A stretch of 64,000 nucleotides of DNA from Ectobius pallidus (GCA_964059195.1 CAXKWD010000005.1:144237686-144301685), one strand, 5' to 3'. Positions 42,823 to 55,259 are shown, numbered from the stretch's first letter. Made by a program: numbers and translations. Notes: a model not told the origin generated them from the sequence alone.

Positions 42823-43583
42823 CAGGGCCCGAATTCTGATGACCTAAAATTGTTTCAAAAATGACCTATAAAATGACCCTGAATTTTAAAGAAAATGACT
42901 TAATAATTTTAAAAAAATGACCTAAAAACTGATATTTTATTTATAAAAAATTATTATTGTACACACAAAGTTATAGACTAGTTTGTACATAATTGTAAAA
43001 ACTGTAAATAACTATAATGTTGTGAATGTTCTTTTCTCACGGGAATTTATACTGGCACTGAAGAACTGGTGAGTCAAAATTCGGCACATCCTTTTGTGGT
43101 CTGCTGGATTATATTGTTGTTAATTGAGGGTAAACAGTAGTTTGCACTCTCAAATCCAAGCAGGTGGCAGACTCTGGTGCCAAGTCAATCTAATAACAAT
43201 AGTAATATAATACGACATTTTGGCGTTTCTTTGATTCTCACTTCCGACTGAGACAAGTCAACACTTGAACGCCGAATTTTTCCTTCTTGTATTAAACAAA
43301 CAACACTTCAAAGACAGCACCGCCAGCGACGAAAAAAAAGTTAATACACTCAATGTAAATACATGAAAATGACTAAATAAGGAAGAAAATGACACGAAAA
43401 TAAAATAATGACCTAAAATTTAAATAAATGCCCTAAAAATATAAAATTGCATAAAATGACAAAAAATGACCTAATAAAAATACATTTCTTTATCTAGAGG
43501 CCATGATTAGGATTTATCCGCAAGTTGGCAATGTTTATGCAGCATCAATAAAAAGATGACATGTCATTAGAATCCGGGCCCTG
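42823..43583. mobile_element. 761-bp hAT-type non-autonomous element
   Basis: The ends CAGGGCCCGAATTCTGATGA and its inverse (CAGGGCCCGGATTCTAATGA on the other strand) match with two differences. The 8-bp duplication GTCATAAA is exact (42815-42822 and 43584-43591). The interior is rich in AAATGACCTAAA phrases and has no transposase. An inverted, less complete copy is at about 47800-48523. Confidence 0.92.
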
Positions 43584-43722
43584 GTCATAAAGTTGTCGTG
43601 TATTAAAAGTAAAGTGAACGCAAGCATTTTGGACACGTAGCTTTTGAGACAATTCAACACTAAGATCACTGTAAATAACGTCACAGTAGTGAAAGTGTGG
43701 TGTAATAAGTGTCTGAAATAGT

Positions 43723-43935
43723 CGGCCTGGGTGGCGCACGCGCTGGCTTTCTGTGCCCAAGGTTGCGGGTTCGATCCCGGCCCAGGTCGATGACATTTAT
43801 GTGTGCATAAATGTGACAGGCCCATGTCAGTAGATTTACTGGTATGTAAAAGAACTCATACGGGACAAAATTCTGGCACACCGGCGACTGTCACAGGCCT
43901 AAGTTGCAGTACATCCCCGTCGTTAAATAACCATA
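43723..43935 (+). mobile_element. tRNA-derived SINE (family B)
   Basis: The head GGCCTGGGTGGCGCACGCGC and the B-box-like GCGGGTTCGATCCCGGCCCA sit at tRNA spacing. The body continues to a TTAAATAACC tail. A 3' fragment of the same family lies inverted at 31427-31512. Confidence 0.8.
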
Positions 43936-45996
43936 TATAGTCCAGTTATTCAACCCATGTTCTTTGTTTCTACCGCACCAATCAGCTAGTTACCCCAGCC
44001 AATCAAAATCTAAGAATGTCCTGTGGCGATTTTGACAGCTACTCGTCTACTCCGCGTGGAGTGAAATGCGCGGTTGCAAGATCAAGTTACAGTAAACAAT
44101 AACACGTGTGAATTGAATAAAGCGAAGGAAGAACTGAGGTCAGTGATGACAATGAGAGAATATTGCAACGTAGCTTTTGTTTTGGAAAGCGGAAGCCCAA
44201 GACCGATTTAGTCAGATCAATTAACATAAAGAAACACCGAAACCTTTGAAGCCGACTGGCCATGCAATGAGTAACTGAACTATACCAACCAACGATGCAT
44301 TTGAAATAAAGATTGTCGTAATGTGTGTGGGGACGGAAATTCTTTCCCTTTCCCCCCCATGAAGACTCTTGATTCGCATTATGATATGGTTTATAGGTAG
44401 GGAAGGATGTTAAGCGAATTGAAGAACTGGGTGAAGATGGAGGTGAGATGACCACAAAAATGAAGCTTCTAATCTTTCCCTCTCCTCAATGTCCAGAGAT
44501 AGTCATGGGTAAAACCTAGTCATATTACCTGGGATTTGGACCTGGGACAACTCGAATGAAACGAGGTTGAACTTCAAGAAGAACTATTTAATCCGTATAG
44601 CTTTAAACACAAATATGGTTCATAAAATTTAATTATAGGCGGCATTGAGAATGTTTGTGCTGTTGCCACGTGGGTCATGGGGCCATGAAACAGACACGTG
44701 TCGTCACGGTGAAGAAATGCTGGTTGTTACTTGTTACTCACTTGTCAGTGGTTTTAATACCGCGAGAGTTATGATGGGTGGGGCTGTTATTTCACAAAGT
44801 GGCAATCTTGCATATCCTAGCCTAGGTGTAGTAAATCTCCTAGTTTGATTGAACGGAAAAACTTTTGTTTTATACCATTCAACCTCCAACACAAAACAGC
44901 AAATGCATAAATCAGAGGATGGACTAGAATTCTTCTTCTTCTTCTTCTTCTTCTTCTTCTTCTTCTTCTTCTCCTCCTCCTTAGTTCTACCTCTTATTTT
45001 TAGGGACACGTAAGTGTCCCACGCCGCCCGGGTCTTACAGGACAGGATTATAAACACACTGTCAGATTTCTAAAAAGCTTTCTGGTGAAGAGGCATGTTG
45101 AAGAGGAAATTATCGAAGAAAAACTGCCTTACTTTTCACATGCGCCTGTGACGTCCTGCGACGTTGAAATAGCATTGTTTTTCAATTTAAAAATATTACT
45201 TCACTGACAGACGCAGGAGTTTCACACAAGAAAATTTGCTGATGACCTTCCTTACATACTGGAATAAGATGGGATTTCTACGAAACTAATAATTTATTTG
45301 ATTTTTGTGTAATTTATTTTTGATTATTTTGATGCTTATTTCTTAAGAGTGATTGTTTTCCTTCCTGACATTGGTGACTCGCGTGTGAGGGAAAGGGCAT
45401 TCAGAGGTGGGAATTTAATTCAGAGATAAGCCATCTTCCCCTCCTGCCAGTCACGACAGCCATACGACAGATTGACGTACGAATGAAACACCATCTCTTC
45501 AAATGACAATATTTCGATAGTGGACGCTTCCAGCCTACTGAGCATCTCTCTAAGCTGATTCAGGTAGAAAAAAATACTGTACATTTTCGTGCTTATTTTC
45601 TTAATTATTTTATTGTTTTATTTTGCTTATAAATTAGGGATCTATAACAAGAGTATTGATTCGTAAATGAATGCTTAGTGTTGTAATTTCTAGTTGTATT
45701 AACATTTGACAATATTTTGATTATTATTTAGGTTCCTAAATGGAACATAGGGCCTCTCATGGAGGTTACAATACCTAGGACCAATGCAGTATTTTTCGAG
45801 AAAGGTCATTATCACAAAACAAAGAATGAAGCTATGAAAATAAAAAAGCTAATTACTAAGGGTAGTTCTTTAAATAATACTCAATAAATATTTCATAATT
45901 GCTGGCATATTGTCGTTTTTCTTTAATAATGTCTTAGGAATTAGCTGTTTAACTGTATTCTTGTGCTGGTGCCTTGCAATTGAAGTTTGATTATTT
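43936..45996. other. Unassigned sequence with a (CTT)n tract
   Basis: No gene was recognised. A (CTT)n run stands at about 44933-44975. Confidence 0.4.
44933..44975. repeat. (CTT)n microsatellite
   Basis: About fourteen consecutive TTC units followed by CTC units. Confidence 0.95.
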
Positions 45997-46312
45997 AATG
46001 TGACCGCCGGCGTGGTCTTGTGGTTAGCGTCGCTGACTACAGATCTGTCGGCCCGGATCCGATCCCCGGTACCTCCTGATTTTTCTGAGGTAGGGAGGTC
46101 TGGAGCGGGGTATACTCAGCCTCCTGATTCAAATTGTGGAGCTACTTGATGGAGAAGTAGCGGCTCCGGTCATGGATACCATCATTAACGGCCGTGGGTG
46201 TCGGCATGCTGACCACATGCCCCCAATCCTGCCATCTGGCTATGGTAGATGACGCAGCGGTCGGATGGTAGGTAGGCCTTGTCTCTTCAGGGACGGAGTT
46301 TAGTTTTTTATA
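45997..46312 (+). mobile_element. tRNA-derived SINE (family A)
   Basis: The head GGTCTTGTGGTTAGCGTCGC and the B-box-like GGATCCGATCCCCGG are at tRNA spacing. The body matches the antisense copy in Fis1 intron 2 (12485-12770). Confidence 0.8.
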
Positions 46313-46469
46313 TAATGTAGCTAGTATAGTTATATTCCAAAGAAAATCGCCAAATTTATATAATAATTAATATAATAATAATTCCTTTATCGCAACAAAT
46401 GGTTATATTATGATGAATAGAATAACGATGAAATTATAGCCTATATGGCAGGGGAAAAAGGATCACCCC

Positions 46470-46590
46470 GAGAAAACAAGCTCCGACCTCATTTTGCCCT
46501 TCACAATCTCCGCATGGGTCAACGGAGATTTGATTCCGGGTACCAGAGTTGGAAGACGAGCGTTGAAACCACTCAGTTATGGGGGCAGAA
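46470..46590 (-). repeat. SINE-like fragment
   Basis: On the minus strand an ACTGAGTGGTTTCAACGCTC A-box-like head is followed by TACCCGGAATCAAATCTC, a degenerate B box. Confidence 0.45.
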
Positions 46591-46729
46591 CAAAATTAGC
46601 TTTAATTGTATCTAAAATAGAATTACTGCATACTGTACTGTACAGTACATAGTACAATAAGTTCACTTAACAATAAATAAACTATAGCAGGCATGGAATT
46701 ATTTTATTGAAAAAAAAGGTCATTTTCTG

Positions 46730-47111
46730 TAGGCCTGTGTGTGTTAGTAAGTCGGTTGGTGGTAGCCGGTAGCCGTCAGGTGTTTTCCTTGTTAGCCAAT
46801 CATGATTCACTGATATCAAACTTTGTGTGTGGTCGTGGTGCTGTGTGTCTGTAGTAGAGTGAACTGTGGACAGTATCGGAGCGTGCTTGACATTTTTATA
46901 TCAATGTGTCGGATGTTTTACACATCAATTCGTGTTTATAACGTATTTGCGAGTAAATAATGGTTCTTTACAATGTGTCGAGTGTTCCGTCTATAATGTG
47001 CAATTGTTTAGTTAGTGTTTTGGTGAATAATTGTGACTTATAGTGGGGTATATGACATATAACCTAACCTCCAGTAGTTACAGGTTTCGGAGTCAACGAC
47101 AACTTTGCAGG
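46730..47111 (+). promoter_or_regulatory. Putative non-coding first exon with splice donor
   Basis: A GC- and GT-richer stretch, unlike its AT-rich surroundings, ends in TTTGCAGGTAAGTT, a near-consensus 5' splice site after 47111. It has ATAACCTAACCT just before and many in-frame stops, as in a 5' untranslated exon. No TATA box or start is clear and no downstream coding exon was recognised in this window. Confidence 0.3.
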
Positions 47112-47799
47112 TAAGTTAATACAAGCAGACTTTTTGTAACATCTTAAAAAAATTATCAACTCGTCTACTAGAAGCAAATGAAACACTTAATACGCTATTA
47201 GCTTTGTTTTTTCAACGGTTTTTGTAGCTTTATTTGTTTATGTTAAGCAGATTATAATTAATCTTTTTTACTGACTAAATTAATATTGAATCCTATAATA
47301 ACAATAACCGTATTATCTAAGAAGAAAGAAGCAAGTGTACCTTTTCTAAAACTTCTACTAACCTAACTAGGAAGAAGAACTATATATATTACAATTATTT
47401 TGATTGACATTATCAGAACTGATTTTTATAATAGTGATAGCTACGCCATCACAAGAGGAAGGGAGCAAAAGGAAAACTGTATAAAAGACATACATCTGTG
47501 ACAAAACTTATATATCAATAAGTCATCTTCTGATTTGTGACAATATTTGAATGTTTTAATTCAAATATGCTTATATTTTAATCCAATAAGTGACTAGATT
47601 TACTTCATAAGTAGGCTATAATATTATTCACTAAGAGAATAACAATTTTTATTCAATTTGACTATTCATTGAGCTCAATGATATTTTAATATTTTAGATT
47701 TAATTGATGTACTTAATATAACTTAAAATAACTTAATAAACCCACATTATTTCATAGTTTATTCAATTATTTTTCCTCTCTCTCATATAAACTTCAGCT

Positions 47800-48523
47800 T
47801 ATTGTTATATTTAGTGGTATATAGGCGGATTTTACAAAAGTACCATATATGGCCTCTAGATTATAGAAATACATTTTTATTAGGTCATTTTTTGTCATTT
47901 TATGCAATTTTATATTTTTAGGGCATTTATTCCAATTTTAGGTCATTATTTTGTCATTTTCATGTCATTTGCTTCCTTATTTAGTCATTTTCATGTATTT
48001 ACATCGAGTGTATTAACTTTTTTCGTCGCTAGCGGTGCTGTCTTTGAAGTATTGTTTGTTTAATGCAAGAAGGAAAAATTCGGCGTTAAAGTATTGTCAT
48101 GTCTCAGTCGGAAACGAGAATCAAAGAAAGGCCAACATTTTGTATTATATTACTATTGTTATTAGATTGACTTGGCACCAGAGTCTGCCACCTGCTTGGA
48201 TTTGAGAGTGCAAACTACTGTTTACCTTCAATAAACAACAATATAATCCGGCAGACCGCAAAACGAAATGCCGAATTTTGACCCGCCAGTGCCTCAGTGC
48301 GAGTATAAATTACGTGAGAAAAGAAAATTCACAACATTACAGTTATTTACAGTTTTTACAATTATGTACAAACTGTCTATAACTTTGTGTACAATAATAA
48401 TTTTTTATAAATAAAATATCAGTTTTTAGGTCATTTTTTATAATTAAGTCATTTTCTTTAAAATTTAGGGTCATTTTATAGGTCATTTTTCAAACAATTT
48501 TAGGGCATCAGAATCCGGGCCCT
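47800..48523. mobile_element. hAT-type non-autonomous element, inverted copy
   Basis: The right end CATCAGAATCCGGGCCCTG and the body are an inverted copy of the 42823-43583 element. The left end is diverged or lost: similarity fades before GGCCTCTAGA near 47851. No clear target duplication. Confidence 0.75.
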
Positions 48524-48950
48524 GATGATGACCATGAAACTATCAGTAGATCAGGATCAGAAAGAACTCATTTTCTTCGCCTGTAGCAGTGGCAGTAGTA
48601 TTAGGCCTATCATAATGATACCCATTAAGACACAAAATTTCGCAGTGCCTTGGCGCGGAATCGGAGTCCAGCCCTATTCTATTAGCCATACAGTTTTCAT
48701 TTTTACAAAACGAAATAACATTTAAAATGCGTCCCTAGATGCAAGGATTATAATTAGGTGCGAAATTGGTTCATATGTAAGAATATATCCTGTAATTCTC
48801 TTACCTTAAAATACGTAATTCATGATAATATCATATAACTGACGGCCATCTTATGTGGGTAAACAGGTTAACCAACACGACAAACCTCACTGGAGACATT
48901 TCCGAAACGCGTGAATTCGGTATGCCCTACCAAACTAATATCACTGTTCA

Positions 48951-48997
48951 TAACCTAACCAACCTAACCTAACCAGACAAACCTAACCTAACCTAAC
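48951..48997. repeat. Short interstitial CCTAA repeat
   Basis: About nine CCTAA or near-CCTAA units, the complement of the insect telomere unit TTAGG, interrupted by CAGACAA. Confidence 0.75.
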
Positions 48998-49694
48998 TGT
49001 CACTAAAATAGAATCTCCCAGCCACTACTTACCTTATTGCAAGAAGATCAGTTGGTCATCCTGCTTCGCAGTTGATCATTCTACTTCACTCAGAACCATA
49101 ATATGGCTGCCGTGTTTTATGCGTAATAAAAATGAACTGATTGTAAGGGGGTAAAAATACAACAAAGTTCTAAAATCTACTAGTGCCACCCCTGAATCAG
49201 TTCCTTCAACAAAAGTAAGTACTTTAAATTACGTTTTCAGCGTCAGGAAGGAAAACTGTATGGCTAATGGAATAGGGCTTTACCCTGCAACTTTCCTATT
49301 GGTAAATGCCATGTTGATGTTTATTCAGGGTGGCTTAAAAGACCGCCTTATTATCCAATATTACAAATAACACACCAGCAATTCGTTTGTAATCCGTAGA
49401 CTACTCAGCAATGTGCTGAATTAAATCTAAGTTACTTGTAATCATGTGTGTGATGTTGGCGACATTGTCCACTTGGTACTACTCGTTTGACAAGGCGGTC
49501 AAGGAATTCTTGAGTTTTGGCGAAAAATTGATATCCAAGAATTTCATCCCACTCGGCACAGTTCTCCAATCTAACCGGTAGTCACTTGTATTACTTTTCT
49601 CTTCAGTTATGTCTGTACTTCAGGGCTATATTTTGGGGCCTTGCAATAGATATAGGCAGATGATGTTTTGTTGAAGCACATTATTATTAATTAC

Positions 49695-49735
<41 letters not shown>

Positions 49736-49760
49736 ATTATTATTATTATTATTATTATTA

Positions 49761-49814
<54 letters not shown>

Positions 49815-50191
49815 CTGTTATTAAAATTTCTAACTTGCTTTGGTTTGAGGGAGTTATGAAAAACAAGCGTAATTATGGTGACAGACCCGTTACTGAAATA
49901 TTTGCTTCCAAGAAGCGAACAAGATAGTCAATTGACACGCACTTTATGTGCTCATCTTCATAAACAGCACAGACAAGACTTGAACGATAAAATTATATTA
50001 CAACACAAGTCACTGGTGTGCGCTTGGGCTTACTTTTTCTTTAACAACTTTAAGCCGGTATTGCACTATAATTCTTTTGCAAATATATTTTATAAATATT
50101 TATGTATATTTTAAATAAAATTCCTGTGTAAAAGAAATTCCATGGTCGGAAAAAATAGTTTTACAAAATATATTAGAATTTTAATGAGAGT
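48998..50191. other. Unassigned sequence
   Basis: No gene was recognised apart from a long (TTA)n microsatellite. Confidence 0.4.
49690..49811. repeat. (TTA)n microsatellite
   Basis: Nearly continuous TTA units over about 120 bp with two or three interruptions. Confidence 0.95.
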
Positions 50192-50406
50192 ACACCTATT
50201 GAGGAAGACATTGTAGCTGCTGTAGCTAGTGTAGCTTCAGCAACCATCATAGTGCTTTTATTGGCGGAAAAAGAGACGGAAAGGAAATGTTTGTGGGTAA
50301 GTCCGTGGATTGCTCGCGTGCGTTTGACAAGATTCCATCAAAATTTTCTGCAAGAACTGGCAGTAGATGACCAAAGAAATTACATCAGTTTATTTGAGGA
50401 CGTTTG
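50192..50406 (+). pseudogene. Harbinger-like transposase N-terminal relic
   Basis: A 71-codon open stretch ends in TGA. It contains RKCLWVSPWIARVRLTRF then QELAVDDQRNYISLF. This fits the N-terminal pattern of PIF/Harbinger (HARBI1-like) proteins, in which RRWWV.PW precedes L..EL..ED...Y..F. No DDE domain follows and the frame breaks, so it is a relic. Confidence 0.45.
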
Positions 50407-51072
50407 AAGAGACCTTGAAATTCTTAGCCCTTGAAGATGGGACGTTTAATATCACGGCAAATGATGCATTTATCAATGGTAACTACAATTTTTAACTACC
50501 GAAGAGACCAGCAACGTCATATAGTATAAAATTGTTTCGTTCATATTCGAGATTACAGTAATTTTTTTCTAGCTGAACCTGTTCAGAAAGATGTGCAGTA
50601 GTCTGGACGAGTCCACTATCGAAACATTGTCGTTTAAAGAGATGTTTCACACGCCAGTATTTAAAGGAGTCACATCGCGCTAGCTCATGTATAAAACTAA
50701 GGCAGTGATGAGTGACTGGGGGGAGGGGAAGATGGCTTGTCCATCTGAATTCAACTGCCACTTCTGAATGTCCTTCCCCTCACTCGCGTTTCACCAGCGC
50801 CAGGAAGGAAAAAGAAATTAAACAGCTTCGTGGCCACCACAGACCATCTGTTGCCCGCCAAATGCACGAAATATTTTATATAATATAGGATGAAGAGTCT
50901 AACTATGATAAAAGGACGTTCATAAAAGTCTTCCTTTCTAAACTAAACGTTGAGCTATTACACTCGAATATAGCTTGTCCATTTTTTATAAAAGCTCTTT
51001 GTCAAGAACTTTATAGTGTCATATTGGCCTTAGGAAGAACTAAATTCAATTGGGTAAGGTAGAATGATACCA

Positions 51073-51305
51073 GTCCGCCGCCGTGGGTGAGTTGGTAGCA
51101 TGACTGCCCGGGTTCGATTCCCGGCCGGGTCGGGGATTTTTCAGTAGTGAAAAATGTCTTTCCCAGGTTCAGGACTGGGTGTGTGTTTGTGTCTTTAGGT
51201 TTAAGTAGGTAGGGGACTGGCGCACCCCGGTAACAAATCCGCTGAGAATATCCCCTTACGGGATCACCAGGGGTCGCTCGCGAACCTGAGGAATAACTTT
51301 TTAAC
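51073..51305 (+). mobile_element. tRNA-derived SINE (family C) with target duplication
   Basis: The head CCGTGGGTGAGTTGGTAGCA and B-box-like CGGGTTCGATTCCCGGCCGG are followed by a body ending near GAGGAATAACTTT. The 9-bp direct repeat ATGATACCA is at 51064-51072 and 51306-51314. Confidence 0.82.
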
Positions 51306-51727
51306 ATGATACCAAGAGTTTGAAAAACAGTGTGAGTCATAGACAAGTATATCGGCAGTAACGTTGTGAAAGAAGGGAAGCAGATAGCCTGTGTTTTGGT
51401 AACTCCAGGCTGGAGAAACAAGGAGAGCTTCTCGGTGCTGAGTATTTCGGGCAAGTGATGCGATTTTTACGCTACACACACACACATACACACGGAGGTT
51501 CATGTAAACACAGTACACATGTGACGCTTTACTATCACGTTCCGTGCATCTTTCCACATATCCTCTCCACACTAGTTTGTTAAAAAAAAAAAAAATCATC
51601 TTCAGCAGACACACTGGAGCATTTACCTAAATAATGTATCTTGTTTTCAGTGTATGCCGTCTTTTTTAATGACTCATATGCACTACTGATGACAAAATAT
51701 TGCGATTTATTTTTTATTCCTAATTTT

Positions 51728-51910
51728 ATTAAGTGGATAAGTGGTTAGATCGCCCGACTTCCACCGCTGTGATCCGAGGGATCGAATCTACAGTAAATGG
51801 ATCTCTGTGGAATTTTGTGGTGGACAAAATGGGGTCTGGGCAGGTTTCCTCGGGGTGCTCCTGTTTCCTCTGCCATATATCATTCCACCGTTCCATTCAT
51901 CATAATATTA
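51728..51910 (+). repeat. SINE (family D) with tRNA-like head
   Basis: The head GTGGTTAGATCGCCCGACTT and a degenerate B box (GGGATCGAATC) are followed by a body with GGGCAGGTTTCCTCGGGGTG and CATTCCACCGTTC phrases, common to insect SINEs. Confidence 0.6.
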
Positions 51911-53160
51911 CAATTTGGTTGCAACAAAGAAATTTTTTATATCAATTGAGATTTGTTTTTAATTTACTGAAAAGAATGAAAAACGTGAATGGGTCGATTC
52001 AATCGCACCTTAAATTTACTTCTGTCATCAGTTCTTCAGTACGTTCGTCCTTAAAATCTAACTTACATTTTTTTAAAACTGTTTTTCTCATAACTTGAAG
52101 TTTTAAGGGAAAATTAATGAAATTTTGCAGACAACTATAGGGTCAATTTAACTATCAGCATTTCTTTATTATTCCAATTTATTTGATTAATTTTTTAAAA
52201 TAGGAAAAAGTAGACACATTAGTCCTGAAAAAATTAGGAGGGATGGAATATAAGTAATGGCAACTATTTTTTATTTTGAAAATTCGGGACCATTTTAAAA
52301 TTTTGAAATATATACAAATGAAAGGGGAGGATATGGAATATACGTATAATGCAGATTATGGGTACTAGATGTAGGATAGTGAAGGAAACAGATACCCATA
52401 AACATCCATACACGACTGCATCGTGCCACCTTAATGCATTGCGAGAGATGGAAACTTGAAAGCACACATACCCACTCCATGATCTCTTGAAGTTCGGTAC
52501 GGATGGGCATTATTCCTAAAAAGCTTCTATCAGCTCCTTGTGATATTCCCCCGGGTAGTGCCTATGTTGACGTAAGAATGCCGTTCGCATCTTGTCACAT
52601 CCATTGTGCACGGCGATACACTCAAGTAAATTACCGTCGCATCTATTCGTATTATTGCACACATCACAATGCCACCAAATGATGTGTCCATATACTGCAC
52701 TAGAGATGGCCACATTTTCCCTAGACATACAACTTTTCATTGTAGAACTTCTCCTAGAACTTATGAATGTTTGTTACGATTGAAATTTTATGAATCAATT
52801 TTCTAGTAGGCCCCTTGGCTATGTCATTAGGAAAGGAACTGAGCTCCGGATGAACACTTTACAGAAGACGAGTGTAGTCATTGGTGAGAGACCAGCTTGA
52901 TGCAGAGCCTCCTCGTACAGCAGCACAAACAAAAATGAAAACGGAATGGAAAGGTTGGGTAGCTGGATATTATGCCTAAATACCAATTCGGCGTGACCCT
53001 TTGCGAGTGGGAAAACCCCGAAAATACCCACTCAGATATGCTGGCACTGGGATGTAGTGCTGTGATCTTCCGAATGGGAGTCCACATTGTTACCTCCTTC
53101 ATCACTTAATTTTTATTCACAATCTGGTTTTAATAATAGCTGAAGTAAATTTTATTTAAA
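51911..53160. other. Unassigned sequence
   Basis: Several overlapping short frames exist (52264-53105) but none shows a recognisable domain. The part 52830-53100 has the composition of a dispersed repeat. Confidence 0.35.
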
Positions 53161-53200
53161 ACTAGCAGGTGGCCGGTGGCTTCGCCCGAGCTTGTTAATT
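53161..53200 (+). repeat. Copy of the ACTAGCAGGTG...GGCTTCGCCC module
   Basis: It reads ACTAGCAGGTGGCCGGTGGC then TTCGCCCGAG and a TTAATT run. It is a fourth copy of the module found at 2511, 2932 and 17822. Confidence 0.5.
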
Positions 53201-53445
53201 CAATCGCTAGGAGTTTTTAATTTTTTTATTTATTAATTTGACCACATTCTGCAGAAAGGAGCCAATCCACATGAGTTTTAAACTGAGAATTAAGCATTTA
53301 AAGTTAAATAAAAAGTCCCCTGGATCTTTTCAGTGTGTTTTTGTTTGCTCCATAGATGGCATACAAATTGTTGGTTAATTTACACAACATAGAAACAAAT
53401 GGTTGGTTAATTTACACAACATAGAAATGTAAATAGCCTAGTTCA

Positions 53446-53652
53446 CTAGCAATAATTTAGCATCTACTCCTGTTTTTTTTAATTTGAGGGTTGGTTTCTT
53501 TCTGCAGAATGTGGTCCAATTCATATATACAGTATATGTAAATATATATATATATATAATATATAAGGTATATAAATTGGACCACATTCTGCAGCAAGAA
53601 ACCAACCCTCAAATTTAAAAAAAAACAGGAGTAGATGCTAAATTATTGCTAC
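53446..53652. repeat. Palindrome with ~77-bp arms and AT-rich loop
   Basis: The arms 53446-53522 and 53574-53652 are reverse complements with a few mismatches. They centre on a TATATA-rich loop and share CTGCAGAATGTGGTCCAATT and its inverse. A third, partial copy of the inner arm lies at 53233-53268. A tandem duplication of about 33 bp (GGTTGGTTAATTTACACAAC) precedes it at 53367-53427. Confidence 0.8.
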
Positions 53653-53668
53653 TGAACTATTGCTACTG

Positions 53669-53694
53669 TATATGTATATATATATATATATATA

Positions 53695-53749
<55 letters not shown>

Positions 53750-53758
53750 GTATATATA
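53669..53758. repeat. (TA)n microsatellite
   Basis: A TATATA run interrupted by TATCTGTATA. Confidence 0.95.
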
Positions 53759-54251
53759 CACTATAGCATCGTTTTTATTATCACTGACATTTTTACATTA
53801 TTTGCAAGAAGTACATATTTTTATTTTTAATTATGATGTCAGGCTTGGTAAATAAATAATTAAAACGACTAAAACTACCCATATATTAATGAACCTTACC
53901 CTTACACGCAAATCGATGGTAAACAGTTGAAACGATTAATAATAATTAAAAAGCAAACACATATCGGCTTTGAGGTGCTTTTCATGATTACAGATCTCTG
54001 CGTGCTGTAACATTATGCACAAATGAATCAAGCAGAGTGGGCTAATAAAATCGATTGAGTTATGTTGAAAAAAATATATTTCCGCGAAGCTCTTCTTTTC
54101 CAGTTACTGTGGCAAAAGAGCAAGACCACTTGCAATTTATTTCGCATTGAAATGTTAAAGAGAAAATTGATGCTTCGATAGGTCTAAAAACACGTTTTCT
54201 GCCATTCATCGCTAACAAAAGCTAAAATTAAAAATTTGGCTTCGAGGTGTA

Positions 54252-54533
54252 CAGTGGTATTAGTCAGAGGTGGCAGTCAGATGCGCGTGAGAGAGGTGAC
54301 GCATGTAGGAGGAATCATGGGGAGGGGTAAGAATGTTGAACTGCTCTAGCGGGAGAGGAGAAGCGATTGTAACAAGGTCTCTTGTTTCTTCACTGCATTA
54401 TACGATCTTACCGCTCTGAAAGCAACGACACAACTAACCCATACACCCCTCCATGCAGTATGAATGTTTGTTGGACTCGTCTGCATCTACTGAGCATCCA
54501 TGCTTGGACTGCCACGTCTGATTAATACCACTG
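54252..54533. mobile_element. 282-bp TA-flanked MITE
   Basis: The ends CAGTGGTATTAGTCAGAGGT and the inverse (CAGTGGTATTAATCAGACGT on the other strand) match over 27 bp with two differences. TA stands on both sides (54250-54251 and 54534-54535). Tc1/mariner-type by ends and flank. Confidence 0.82.
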
Positions 54534-54535
54534 TA

Positions 54536-55251
54536 TTTGGACACCCTTCAATCGCACTCAGACATACAGACACATCCTCTTATTATATAAATATCCGTAA
54601 TGTAAGCACATGCAATCAGAATCAAAGCTAGTAGAGAGAGTTAGTTCAAATAGATTTAATTATTCAGAGTAGCACGGTATAAGTACAGACGAAACTATTA
54701 TGATTAACCTTTACCTATGTCCACATAGCAAAACCACATTTCCGATTTACAAGCGTGGGATGTTCAGCCTCTGGTGCGTCCGTAAAGCGTGTTTAAACAG
54801 TTACGGACACTGCCAACAAATACTGTAAATAATAATCTCTATGAATAAAATGATTCGCCACAATGCCCCCTGATGTGATTCTCAGAAGCAGTGGGCTTGC
54901 AGTGAGTTGGTTTTATATTAGGGATTTCATTGACAACGGTGAATGGTATGTGCTGAAACATTTGTTGTTTATTTGTTTGTATTTTTGTTTTAACGTAAAA
55001 TAAATTGTTTGGCAATCTGTGCGCAAACGCAGACGCCAGGGAAATACGCGGAAAACTTGCCAGAGAATTCAAGCAGATGGGTAATGGACGTTTGGGCTCT
55101 TAAAGGGTACAAGAAAATTATGCCTTCTTTCGGCATCCAAAAAACTAATATGTCCCACGACTAAAGTAAAGTATTCCCTATAAAGACCTTGGAAGGCCTT
55201 CGGGTTCCAGAAGGTCCAGGCTACGCGATTTTTAAATACGGAAGTGGTAAG
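54536..55251. other. Unassigned sequence
   Basis: Nothing recognisable. Confidence 0.4.
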
Positions 55252-55259
55252 GTTATCAC

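Noticed and set aside
43535..43881. Three overlapping minus-strand frames
   Set aside because: They run through the antisense of the tRNA-derived SINE at 43723 and the end of a hAT element. Similar peptides appear wherever such SINEs are translated.
44734..45057. Lysine-rich 107-codon minus frame
   Set aside because: It runs through the (CTT)n microsatellite and has no domain.
49668..49859. Poly-leucine frame
   Set aside because: It is a translation of the (TTA)n microsatellite.
51011..51614. Overlapping minus-strand frames of 147 and 116 codons
   Set aside because: Most of the length is antisense SINE family C; no protein domain.
53646..53855. Tyrosine/isoleucine-repeat frame
   Set aside because: It is a translation of the (TA)n microsatellite.
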